Assembly (NCBI GenBank): GCA_030600625.1
Contig: JAUVLS010000138.1
Location: 1 to 5,047 of the forward strand
Origin: Bacteroidales bacterium
GTDB taxonomy: Bacteria > Bacteroidota > Bacteroidia > Bacteroidales > UBA12077
Reading direction: 5' to 3'
DNA length: 5,047 nucleotides
A program made the position numbers and the translations under genes. The notes below the pieces were generated by a model, which did not search any database, was not told the origin of the DNA, and worked only from the letters and a program-made list of their open reading frames with translations. Below are positions 1 through 5,047 of this stretch, one piece after another (position 1 is the stretch's first letter; each line of letters starts with the position of its first letter).

Positions 1-1
1 T

Positions 2-439
2 CTTAATGAAGAACGTGTGAATGAGTCGTTCCAGTTACTATATGCGGTAAAAGAATTTGAACAAATTGCTGATATAGTATCTAAAAACATGATAAAAAAA
101 GCGGCAAGATGGAGTAAAATGGATTTTGAATTTTCTGTTGATGGTAAAAATGAGATTATAAATTATCATACAAAAACCCAAAAACAGTTAAGTAGAGCAT
201 TGGAAGTATTCGAAAATGTAAATTTGGAGAAAGCAAAAGCGATGAAAGAAAAATACCGACAATATCGAAATATGGAAATCGAATTAGAGAGGCAACATTT
301 TAAAAGATTGCAGGATGAAATAATAGAAACAATCTCGAGTAGTAAAACACATGTTGAATTAATGACATATCTGAGAGCTATCAACGGTCATGCAACGAAT
401 ATTGCCAGAATATTGTTAAAATGGCCGATAAAAAACTAA
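2..439 (+). CDS. Na/Pi cotransporter family protein, C-terminal PhoU-like domain (5' partial)
   Basis: This is the 3' end of a gene that runs off the left edge. The frame is open from position 2, so the GTG at 17 is an internal Val codon rather than a start; 145 residues are visible. They are strongly charged and helical, as in the PhoU-like helical bundle at the cytoplasmic C-terminus of many bacterial Na+/phosphate symporters. The segment LLYAVKEFEQIADIVSKN near the visible start and HVELMTYLRAINGHATNIAR near the end match what I recall of that tail, including the two helices with conserved E..AD and N.H..NIA patterns. The membrane part (Na_Pi_cotrans repeats) would lie upstream and is not visible. 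The full protein would import phosphate using the sodium gradient, with the PhoU-like tail possibly regulatory. The stop is 6 bp before the next gene, suggesting one transcript. Alternative: a stand-alone PhoU-like protein. Family call fairly sure; exact substrate inferred. Confidence 0.72.
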   Translation, partial: LNEERVNESFQLLYAVKEFEQIADIVSKNMIKKAARWSKMDFEFSVDGKNEIINYHTKTQKQLSRALEVFENVNLEKAKAMKEKYRQYRNMEIELERQHFKRLQDEIIETISSSKTHVELMTYLRAINGHATNIARILLKWPIKN

Positions 440-445
440 AAAATT

Positions 446-1627
446 ATGAGTAAGTACAATTTAATTGAGGTGAAAAATAAAAATACACGGAAAGAATTTT
501 TACTCTTACCTGTTCGGTTATATAAAAAAGAGAAAAGCTGGACTCGTCCTTTAGACCAGGATATAGAAAATGTATTTGACCCTGTGAAAAACAAGCTTTT
601 TCGAAACGGCGAAGCTGTTCGTTGGATATTAGTTAACAATAAAAACAAGATTGTTGGCAGGATTGCAGCATTTTACGATAAAAAAACTTCAGCTAAAAAT
701 GATCAACCAACAGGAGGACTGGGGTTTTTCGATTGCATAAATGATAAAGAAGCTGCATTTACGATGTTTGATGCATGTAAGGAATGGTTACAGGATTGTG
801 AGATGGAAGCAATGGATGGACCTGTAAATTTTGGTGATCGCGATCGTTGGTGGGGATGCCTGGTTGATGGATTTGAATATCCTCCAAATTATTGTATGCC
901 ATATAATTTCCCTTACTACAAAGACTTATTTGAAGCTTATGGTTTTAAAAATTATTTTAATCAATTTACATATTATAGGGCGGTAAATCCGAAAGGATTA
1001 AGTGATATAATTAAAGAAAAAGCAAATCGGCTAGAAAAAAATCCAAAATATCATTTTGAACATCTCGATAAAAAAACCCTGGAGAAATTTACAGAAGATT
1101 TCAGAACAGTTTATAATAAAGGCTGGGCAAAGTTCCCGGGTGTATCGGAAATGTCGAAAGTACACGCAAAAGGATTAATGAAAAGCCTAAAACCAATTCT
1201 TGATGAAAGACTTATGTGGTTTGCTTATTATGAGAACGAACCAATTGCATTTCTCTTGCAGGTACCGGAAATAAATCAAATAGTAAAATATTTGAATGGT
1301 AAGATGAACTTGTTTGGGAAGCTTAAATTTGTTTTTCTGAAATTAATTGGTAAATGTGATACTGCTCTGGGCTTGATTTTTGGGGTTGTGCCTGAACATC
1401 AGGCAAAAGGAATAGAAGGAGGAATAATTATGGCTTTTGCAAAAGTAGCCCTAAAAGAAAATTTCCCGTATAAACATCTCCAGTTTAACTGGATTGGCGA
1501 TTTTAATCCCAGTATGATGAAGGTATTCGATCAGGTTGGCGCAACGATATTAAAGACACATGTAACTTACCGGTATTTATTCGATAGAAACAAACCTTTT
1601 GAACGAGCTAAGAAAGTTAATGTTTAG
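446..1627 (+). CDS. GNAT-fold acyltransferase-like protein, YghO / bacterial ceramide synthase-like (BcerS-like) family
   Basis: This is a complete 393-residue protein. The N-terminal part (about residues 8-75) has the family pattern VRLYKKEKSWTRPL, then a run leading to FDPVKNKLF and a strand VGRIAAF. The middle has GPVNFGDRDRWWGCLVDGF (125-143) followed by PPNYCMPYNFPYYKDLFEAY (146-165), a signature I associate with YghO-like proteins. The C-terminal half looks like a GNAT fold: FGVVPEHQAKGIEGGI (312-327) resembles the acyl-CoA pyrophosphate-binding motif A, and NWIGDFNPSMMKVFDQVGA (348-366) the following strand-helix. The family includes a proteobacterial enzyme that N-acylates a sphingoid base in ceramide synthesis, but many members are uncharacterised, so substrate here is inference. 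No signal peptide or clear membrane segment is seen. The ATG at 446 gives the family's usual N-terminus; the upstream region is A-rich with no Shine-Dalgarno. It lies 6 bp after the transporter gene, probably co-transcribed. Confidence 0.78.
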   Translation: MSKYNLIEVKNKNTRKEFLLLPVRLYKKEKSWTRPLDQDIENVFDPVKNKLFRNGEAVRWILVNNKNKIVGRIAAFYDKKTSAKNDQPTGGLGFFDCINDKEAAFTMFDACKEWLQDCEMEAMDGPVNFGDRDRWWGCLVDGFEYPPNYCMPYNFPYYKDLFEAYGFKNYFNQFTYYRAVNPKGLSDIIKEKANRLEKNPKYHFEHLDKKTLEKFTEDFRTVYNKGWAKFPGVSEMSKVHAKGLMKSLKPILDERLMWFAYYENEPIAFLLQVPEINQIVKYLNGKMNLFGKLKFVFLKLIGKCDTALGLIFGVVPEHQAKGIEGGIIMAFAKVALKENFPYKHLQFNWIGDFNPSMMKVFDQVGATILKTHVTYRYLFDRNKPFERAKKVNV

Positions 1628-1640
1628 CACGATTGTTAAT

Positions 1641-1683
1641 AATTGCAATTTAGTTATCAAATAAGGATATATATACAATTGTA
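1641..1683. promoter_or_regulatory. Pair of 10-bp palindromes upstream of the serine dehydratase gene (possible operator)
   Basis: Two perfect 10-bp palindromes lie in the 98-bp gap: AATTGCAATT at 1641-1650 and TACAATTGTA at 1674-1683. Both contain the CAATT/AATTG half-site, and their centres are 33 bp apart, close to three helical turns. The second sits about 11 bp upstream of the -7 box and is followed by a run of seven T (1686-1692). A dimeric regulator could use such sites, but short palindromes arise often in AT-rich DNA. The second could also form only a three-pair stem, too weak to call a terminator. Confidence 0.22.
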
Positions 1684-1694
1684 GGTTTTTTTAA

Positions 1695-1702
1695 TAGATT
1701 TG
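1695..1702 (+). promoter_or_regulatory. Bacteroidota-type -7 promoter box for the serine dehydratase gene
   Basis: TAGATTTG matches the Bacteroidota housekeeping -7 consensus TAnnTTTG exactly and lies 23 bp before the ATG at 1726, which would give a short leader of roughly 15-20 nt. The partner -33 element (TTG or TTTG) is not well placed: the nearest TTG (1679-1681) leaves a 13-bp spacer, shorter than the usual 17-20. A promoter here fits the 98-bp gap that separates this gene from the preceding pair. Confidence 0.45.
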
Positions 1703-1725
1703 TTCTTTAATATTAAAATATTTTT

Positions 1726-2931
1726 ATGCAATCAATTCGAGAATTATATAAAATAGGTTTTGGGCCATCGAGTAGTCATACCATTGGGCCTGTAAGGGCG
1801 GCAAATATTTTTATGGGTAAAAATCCGGATATTGAAAGATTCAGAGTTACTTTATTTGGGAGTCTGGCTGCCACAGGGAAAGGACACAATACGGATGGAG
1901 CCATTGAAAAGACTTTCTCTCCGAAAAATGTAAATATTATCTGGAACCCAAAAGAAGAATTGCCTTTACATCCAAACGGTATGTTATTCGAAGCTATAAG
2001 TAATGAAAATAAGGTTGTAGATGATTGGACTGTTTATAGTATTGGAGGAGGAGACTTGAGAGATGCTGAAGGAATTATAAATGATAAAATTGTGTATGAG
2101 CATAAAACTTTAGCAGATATTTTAGATTGGTGTAATAAGGAAGGAAAAACATTCTGGGAATATGTTGAAGATTGTGAAGGCCCCGAAATATGGACTTTCT
2201 TAAAAGAAGTTTGGAATATAATGAAAGATACAATTACTGCTGGTTTAGAAAACGAAGGAGTATTACCCGGTGAAATTAAACTTGCCAGAAAGGCCAGCAC
2301 TTATTATATGAAAGCGAAAAATTCAAAAGGAACCATTCAAAACCAGGGTTTGTTATTTTCGTTTGCATTAGCCGTTTCTGAAGAGAATGCTGCTGGCGGA
2401 AAAATTATTACTGCTCCAACATGTGGTTCCTCCGGAGTATTGCCTGCTATTTTATTTTATCTTAAAAGAGAAGAACATATAACTGATGCAAAAATATTAA
2501 GAGCTTTAGCTACTGCCGGTTTAATAGGAAATATAGTTAAACGTAATGCTTCAATTTCCGGGGCAGAAGTCGGATGTCAGGGAGAGATTGGAACTGCTTG
2601 TGCCATGGCTGCAGGAGTTGCTGCACAAATAATGGGAGGTACATTAAGGCAAATAGAATATGCTGCTGAAATGGGCTTTGAACATAATCTGGGCTTAACA
2701 TGCGATCCGGTTGGAGGGTATGTACAGATTCCGTGTATAGAGAGAAATGCAATAGCGGCAGGAAAAGCAATGGAATGTGCTGTTTATGCGTTATTTTCTG
2801 ATGGGGGACATAAAATTTCTTTTGATAAGGCAGTTGAGACTATGGTCGAAACAGGACGTGATATTCAAAGTGCTTATCGTGAAACAGGTATTGGTGGATT
2901 AGCAAAAAACTGGAAGCCATTTCAGGATTAA
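1726..2931 (+). CDS. sdaA: L-serine ammonia-lyase (L-serine dehydratase), iron-sulfur type, fused beta-alpha form
   Basis: The enzyme converts L-serine to pyruvate and ammonia in the cytoplasm with a 4Fe-4S cluster. The N-terminal beta domain (about 1-150) opens with GFGPSSSHTIGP (11-22) and has GSLAATGKGHNTD (45-57) and SIGGG (105-109). The alpha catalytic domain (about 165-395) has EENAAGG (219-225), TAPTCGSSG (229-237), NASISGAEVGCQGEIG (274-289), EHNLGLTCDP (319-328) and PCIERNAI (336-343). Cys284, Cys326 and Cys337 are the expected cluster ligands. At 401 residues it is about 50 shorter than E. coli SdaA (about 454); comparison from memory places much of the difference in the beta domain between TDGAI and LPLHPNGM. 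The C-terminus, GGLAKNWKPFQD, lacks the near-terminal Cys reported as fourth ligand in the Legionella enzyme, while Cys233 lies in the active-site loop. The ATG at 1726 puts the GPSSSHT motif at the usual distance from the N-terminus; there is no Shine-Dalgarno. A -7 box lies just upstream. Confidence 0.96.
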   Translation: MQSIRELYKIGFGPSSSHTIGPVRAANIFMGKNPDIERFRVTLFGSLAATGKGHNTDGAIEKTFSPKNVNIIWNPKEELPLHPNGMLFEAISNENKVVDDWTVYSIGGGDLRDAEGIINDKIVYEHKTLADILDWCNKEGKTFWEYVEDCEGPEIWTFLKEVWNIMKDTITAGLENEGVLPGEIKLARKASTYYMKAKNSKGTIQNQGLLFSFALAVSEENAAGGKIITAPTCGSSGVLPAILFYLKREEHITDAKILRALATAGLIGNIVKRNASISGAEVGCQGEIGTACAMAAGVAAQIMGGTLRQIEYAAEMGFEHNLGLTCDPVGGYVQIPCIERNAIAAGKAMECAVYALFSDGGHKISFDKAVETMVETGRDIQSAYRETGIGGLAKNWKPFQD

Positions 2932-3024
2932 TTTTGAACTTTTTTGTTATGATCTTGTTTGGTTCAATTATACCAATTAAAAAGATTGCATAAATTTATC
3001 TTGAGAACCCATAATTATTAACGT

Positions 3025-3840
3025 ATGATTAACGAAACTGTATTATTCGCATTTGGACTGACTTTATTTGCAGGTTTATCTACAGGAATAGGAAGCGCCC
3101 TGGCTTTTTTTACAAAAACAACAAATACTAAATTCCTGTCGGTTGCTCTGGGCTTTTCGGCGGGTGTAATGATTTATGTATCAATGATTGAAATTTTTTT
3201 TAAAGCTAAAGATTCTTTGGTAGCAGAACTGGGAGAAAAAATGGGTTCGTGGATAACTGTTGCTTCTTTTTTTGGAGGTATATTTTTTATAGCAATTATC
3301 GATAAGTTAATTCCTTCAGCAGAAAACCCACACGAAATTCGAATGGTTGAAGAAATGGACGAAAAAGCAAAAAAAGAACATAAGAGTAAAAAACTTATGA
3401 AAATGGGAATGTTTACTGCTTTAGCAATTGCTATTCATAATTTTCCTGAAGGTTTGGCAACATTTACTGCTGCCCTTACCGATCCTAGTTTAGGTATTGC
3501 AATTGCAGTGGCGATTGCTATTCATAATATCCCTGAAGGAATTGCTGTTTCAGTGCCAATTTATTTTGCAACAGGGAGTAAAAAGAAAGCATTCTGGCAT
3601 TCGTTTTTGTCTGGTTTAGCGGAACCTGTAGGTGCTTTAATTGGTTATTTAATATTAATGCCATTCCTGTCTGATACTCTTTTTGGGATTTTGTTTGCAG
3701 GAGTGGCTGGCATTATGGTATTTATTTCTATTGATGAGCTTTTACCTGTTGCACGAGAATATGGTGAGCACCATTTGTCTATTTACGGTTTAGTATTAGG
3801 AATGATGGTAATGGCAGTTAGTTTGTTGATGTTTATATAG
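3025..3840 (+). CDS. zupT: ZIP-family divalent metal (zinc) transporter, ZupT type
   Basis: This 271-residue inner-membrane protein has about eight hydrophobic segments (roughly 4-29, 36-59, 75-95, 126-150, 156-180, 186-212, 216-238 and 250-271), the number expected of ZIP transporters; E. coli ZupT has 257. The two metal-site helices are clear: HNFPEG at 138-143 (His138, Glu142) and HNIPEG at 167-172 (His167, Glu171). Further ZupT-like features are [11 protein letters not shown] (191-201) and SIDELLP (235-241). A charged, lysine-rich loop (about 98-126) precedes the first metal motif. The family imports Zn2+, and often Fe2+, Mn2+ or Co2+, so exact specificity cannot be read from sequence. 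The ATG at 3025 starts directly before the first membrane helix. The 93-bp gap before it has only a poor -7 candidate near 2991-3003 (TAAATTTA or TATCTTG) with no well-spaced -33 element, so the gene may be read through from the serine dehydratase or have its own weak promoter. No Zur-type operator was recognised. Confidence 0.95.
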   Translation: MINETVLFAFGLTLFAGLSTGIGSALAFFTKTTNTKFLSVALGFSAGVMIYVSMIEIFFKAKDSLVAELGEKMGSWITVASFFGGIFFIAIIDKLIPSAENPHEIRMVEEMDEKAKKEHKSKKLMKMGMFTALAIAIHNFPEGLATFTAALTDPSLGIAIAVAIAIHNIPEGIAVSVPIYFATGSKKKAFWHSFLSGLAEPVGALIGYLILMPFLSDTLFGILFAGVAGIMVFISIDELLPVAREYGEHHLSIYGLVLGMMVMAVSLLMFI

Positions 3841-3872
3841 AAAAAAGTATCAAAATGCGAGATAAGAGCTTG

Positions 3873-3888
3873 CCTGACGGCAGTCAGG
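3873..3888. repeat. GC-rich hairpin CCTGAC-ggca-GTCAGG
   Basis: This is a perfect 6-bp stem with a 4-base loop, noticeably more GC-rich than its surroundings. It is not followed by a T-run on either strand, so it is unlikely to be an intrinsic terminator alone. It sits at the centre of the larger inverted repeat and may be its core or the trace of a small palindromic element. Confidence 0.5.
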
Positions 3889-3892
3889 TATC

Positions 3893-3920
3893 AAAATATA
3901 CTTAACCAAGTATTTTTTTT
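3893..3920 (+). terminator. Probable intrinsic terminator of zupT
   Basis: ATACTT (3898-3903) pairs perfectly with AAGTAT (3908-3913) around the loop AACC. After one T-T mismatch the stem can extend by four A-T pairs. The right arm runs into eight T in a row (3913-3920). It lies about 55 bp past the zupT stop. The stem is AT-rich and weak, but the T-tract and position fit a terminator. On the minus strand only a short T-run follows the stem, so termination of trpS from that side would be less efficient. Confidence 0.5.
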
Positions 3921-3935
3921 GATCTCGATACTTGC

Positions 3936-3956
3936 ATCTCAAATCTAATATCTAAA
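3936..3956. repeat. Three imperfect 7-bp tandem repeats (ATCTMAW) overlapping the trpS stop
   Basis: ATCTCAA (3936-3942), ATCTAAT (3943-3949) and ATCTAAA (3950-3956) follow each other without spacing. A related unit ATCTCGA occurs at 3922-3928, in the right arm of the inverted repeat. The last unit contains the trpS stop codon (TAG on the minus strand, 3952-3954) and part of its final Phe codon. This suggests slippage-type repeat growth right up to the gene end. Confidence 0.5.
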
Positions 3957-4941
3957 ATGGTTTAAATCCTATAATTTTTCTTACTTCTTTAATTGTTTTA
4001 GATGCGCTTTCTCTTGCTTTTTCAGCTCCTATATTTGCTACTTTTCTTAAATAATCATTATTAGCAGAAATTTCCAGTATTTTTTCCCGAATAGGAGATG
4101 TGAAATTTATGATATCTTCGGCCAGCTGCTTTTTTAAATCACCATACCTGATTTCGCAATTAGCATATTTTTCTTTAAAGAAATCAATCGTACTTTTTTC
4201 TGAAACAACGTCCATTAATGTAAATAAGTTTTGTATAGGTTCCGGCATTTCTGAATTCATTTCAGTAGGACCACTATCAGTAACAGCACGCATAACCTTT
4301 TTTCTAATATCTTTAGGGTCGTCAACCAGGTAAATTCCATTTCCTTCTGATTTTCCCATTTTTCCGCTACCGTCTAAGCCTGGAATTTTTATTAATGCCT
4401 GACCAAAATTATATGGCTGAGGTTCAGTAAAATATTCAACTTTATACAAGTTGTTGAAACGACGTGCAAATTTACGGGCCATTTCCAGATTTTGTTCCTG
4501 ATCTTTACCAACCGGAACTTTTGATGCATTATGAATAATAATGTCAGCAGCCATTAGAACGGGGTAAGTTAAAAGGCCTGCGTTTACATTTTCGAGCTGC
4601 TTTCGTACCTTATCTTTAAATGATGTTGTTCGCTCAAGTTCCCCAACATAGGCATTCATGTTAAGAAGCAAATATAATTCCGTTACTTCCGGAACATCGC
4701 TTTGTAAGTATAAAGTGGCAACTTCCGGATCTAAGCCACAAGCCAGATATTCTGCTAATACTTGCTTAACACTGCCATGTAAATCTCCAGGAGTTGGATG
4801 AGTTGTTAATGAGTGATAATCGGCAATAAAGAAAAAACACTTGTTTTCGTGTTGCATTTTTATGAAATTTTTTAATGCACCAAAGTAATTTCCCAAATGC
4901 AGGTTTCCTGTCGATCTAATTCCACTAACAACCGTTTCCAT
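3952..4941 (-). CDS. trpS: Tryptophanyl-tRNA synthetase
   Basis: This cytoplasmic class I aminoacyl-tRNA synthetase attaches tryptophan to tRNA-Trp using ATP. Its 329 residues match the usual bacterial length (about 325-335). The Rossmann-fold N-terminus has the HIGH-type motif in GIRSTGNLHLGNYFGALKNF (7-26; His15-Leu-Gly-Asn18). Other recognised elements are ADYHSLTTHP (40-49), GELERTTSFKDK (100-111), LLTYPVLMAADI (123-134; Asp133 corresponds to the Asp that reads the indole nitrogen), and VPVGKDQEQNLEMAR (142-156). The KMSKS loop appears as KMGKS (194-198). The end, VRKIIGFKPF, is a normal TrpRS terminus. The ATG at 4939-4941 gives the family start METVVSGIRSTG, and an in-frame stop lies about 30 bp upstream. 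It is convergent with zupT, 111 bp apart. No T-box, trp leader or Shine-Dalgarno was seen in the 67 bp before it. Confidence 0.97.
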   Translation of the reverse strand: METVVSGIRSTGNLHLGNYFGALKNFIKMQHENKCFFFIADYHSLTTHPTPGDLHGSVKQVLAEYLACGLDPEVATLYLQSDVPEVTELYLLLNMNAYVGELERTTSFKDKVRKQLENVNAGLLTYPVLMAADIIIHNASKVPVGKDQEQNLEMARKFARRFNNLYKVEYFTEPQPYNFGQALIKIPGLDGSGKMGKSEGNGIYLVDDPKDIRKKVMRAVTDSGPTEMNSEMPEPIQNLFTLMDVVSEKSTIDFFKEKYANCEIRYGDLKKQLAEDIINFTSPIREKILEISANNDYLRKVANIGAEKARESASKTIKEVRKIIGFKPF

Positions 4942-4982
4942 AAAGATTTTATTTAATTTGTTGATTGATTATAGTAATTTTG

Positions 4983-4990
4983 TAAAAGTA
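4983..4990 (-). promoter_or_regulatory. Possible -7 promoter box for trpS
   Basis: Read on the minus strand, TACTTTTA matches TAnnTTTG at all but the last base and lies about 42 bp before the trpS ATG. No convincing TTG or TTTG -33 element lies 17-20 bp upstream. A TATAAT also occurs at 4968-4973 on the same strand, but that is the Proteobacterial form and probably chance in such AT-rich DNA. Confidence 0.28.
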
Positions 4991-5008
4991 AAAAATGTTT
5001 GTTAATAA

Positions 5009-5047
5009 TTAAGCTTCTTCTTTCGCTTTTAATAAGATTACGAATAA
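5009..5047 (-). CDS. C-terminal end of an unidentified protein (partial)
   Basis: On the minus strand one frame is open from the window edge (5047) to a TAA at 5009-5011 and encodes LFVILLKAKEEA. The hydrophobic run followed by a charged KAKEEA tail looks like a protein terminus, perhaps the last membrane helix and cytoplasmic tail of a membrane protein. Twelve codons are too few to identify a family, and an open run this short could be chance. If real, it would be a same-strand gene ending 67 bp upstream of trpS. Confidence 0.35.
   Translation of the reverse strand, partial: LFVILLKAKEEA

Larger units (their letters stand above)
3845..3933. repeat. Large imperfect inverted repeat filling the zupT-trpS gap
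   Basis: The left arm (3845-3863) reads AAGTATC, seven extra bases, then GAGAT. The right arm (3922-3933), reverse-complemented, reads AAGTATCGAGAT without the insertion. The arms enclose two smaller hairpins (3873-3888 and 3898-3913). A 10-bp direct repeat GTATCAAAAT occurs at 3847-3856 and 3888-3897, so sequence from the left arm is duplicated inside. The whole structure lies between the two convergent stop codons. It resembles a degenerate intergenic repeat such as those scattered in many Bacteroidota genomes, but copy number cannot be judged from one window. Confidence 0.5.

Noticed and set aside
17..19. GTG as the start of a complete 140-aa protein
   Set aside because: The frame is open upstream to the window edge with codons that fit the PhoU-like helix, so the GTG is an internal Val codon of a truncated gene.
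166..648. Minus-strand open frames at 166-384 and 436-648
   Set aside because: They are antisense to well-supported plus-strand genes and their translations are Phe/Ser/Leu-rich, as expected from the complement of A-rich coding sequence.
2034..2770. Minus-strand open frames inside the serine dehydratase gene (2034-2300 and 2537-2770)
   Set aside because: They lie antisense to a strongly conserved enzyme, have low-complexity hydrophobic or Ser/Pro/Leu-rich translations, and match no family I recognise.
2934..2976. Possible terminator between sdaA and zupT
   Set aside because: TTGAAC/GTTCAA (2934-2939, 2962-2967) has a 22-base loop, and TTGGT/ACCAA (2959-2963, 2972-2976) has no T-run after it, so neither is a convincing terminator.
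4100..4333. Plus-strand open frame inside trpS
   Set aside because: It is a shadow of the trpS coding strand with no start context or recognisable domain.
4942..5008. T-box or trp attenuator upstream of trpS
   Set aside because: Only 67 bp separate trpS from the putative upstream gene end. This is too short for a T-box, and no Trp-codon leader peptide or stable stem was seen.

Overview
This is an AT-rich window (about 35% G+C by eye) that looks like a chromosomal segment from a Bacteroidota bacterium, probably near Bacteroidales/Marinilabiliales. This placement is inference. It rests on the protein subfamilies (a PhoU-tailed Na/Pi cotransporter, a roughly 400-residue fused L-serine dehydratase, a TrpRS with HLGN and KMGKS signatures), on start codons without Shine-Dalgarno sequences, and on a TAnnTTTG-type -7 box upstream of the serine dehydratase gene.

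Layout, left to right. Positions 2-439 (+) hold the C-terminal end of a gene cut by the window edge, probably the PhoU-like tail of a Na+/phosphate cotransporter. Six bases later, 446-1627 (+) encodes a 393-aa GNAT-fold protein of the YghO / bacterial ceramide synthase-like family, probably in the same transcript. A 98-bp gap (1628-1725) carries two 10-bp palindromes and a good -7 box. It is followed by a complete 4Fe-4S L-serine ammonia-lyase (1726-2931, +), then a 93-bp gap and a ZupT-type ZIP metal transporter (3025-3840, +). The convergent gap 3841-3951 is almost entirely repeat sequence: a large imperfect inverted repeat enclosing two small hairpins, one of which resembles an intrinsic terminator, followed by a 7-bp periodic tract that runs into the end of the next gene. 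Tryptophanyl-tRNA synthetase trpS lies at 3952-4941 (-). The last 39 bases (5009-5047, -) read as the end of another minus-strand protein.

Most of the window is housekeeping or transport: phosphate uptake, serine catabolism to pyruvate and ammonia, divalent metal uptake, and tRNA charging. No phage, transposase, CRISPR, defence or toxin-antitoxin gene was seen, and I found no clear sign of a previously undescribed multi-gene system. The points most worth a second look are the ceramide synthase-like acyltransferase homologue, the serine dehydratase that lacks the usual C-terminal cluster-binding Cys but has an extra Cys in its active-site loop, and the structured repeat between zupT and trpS.
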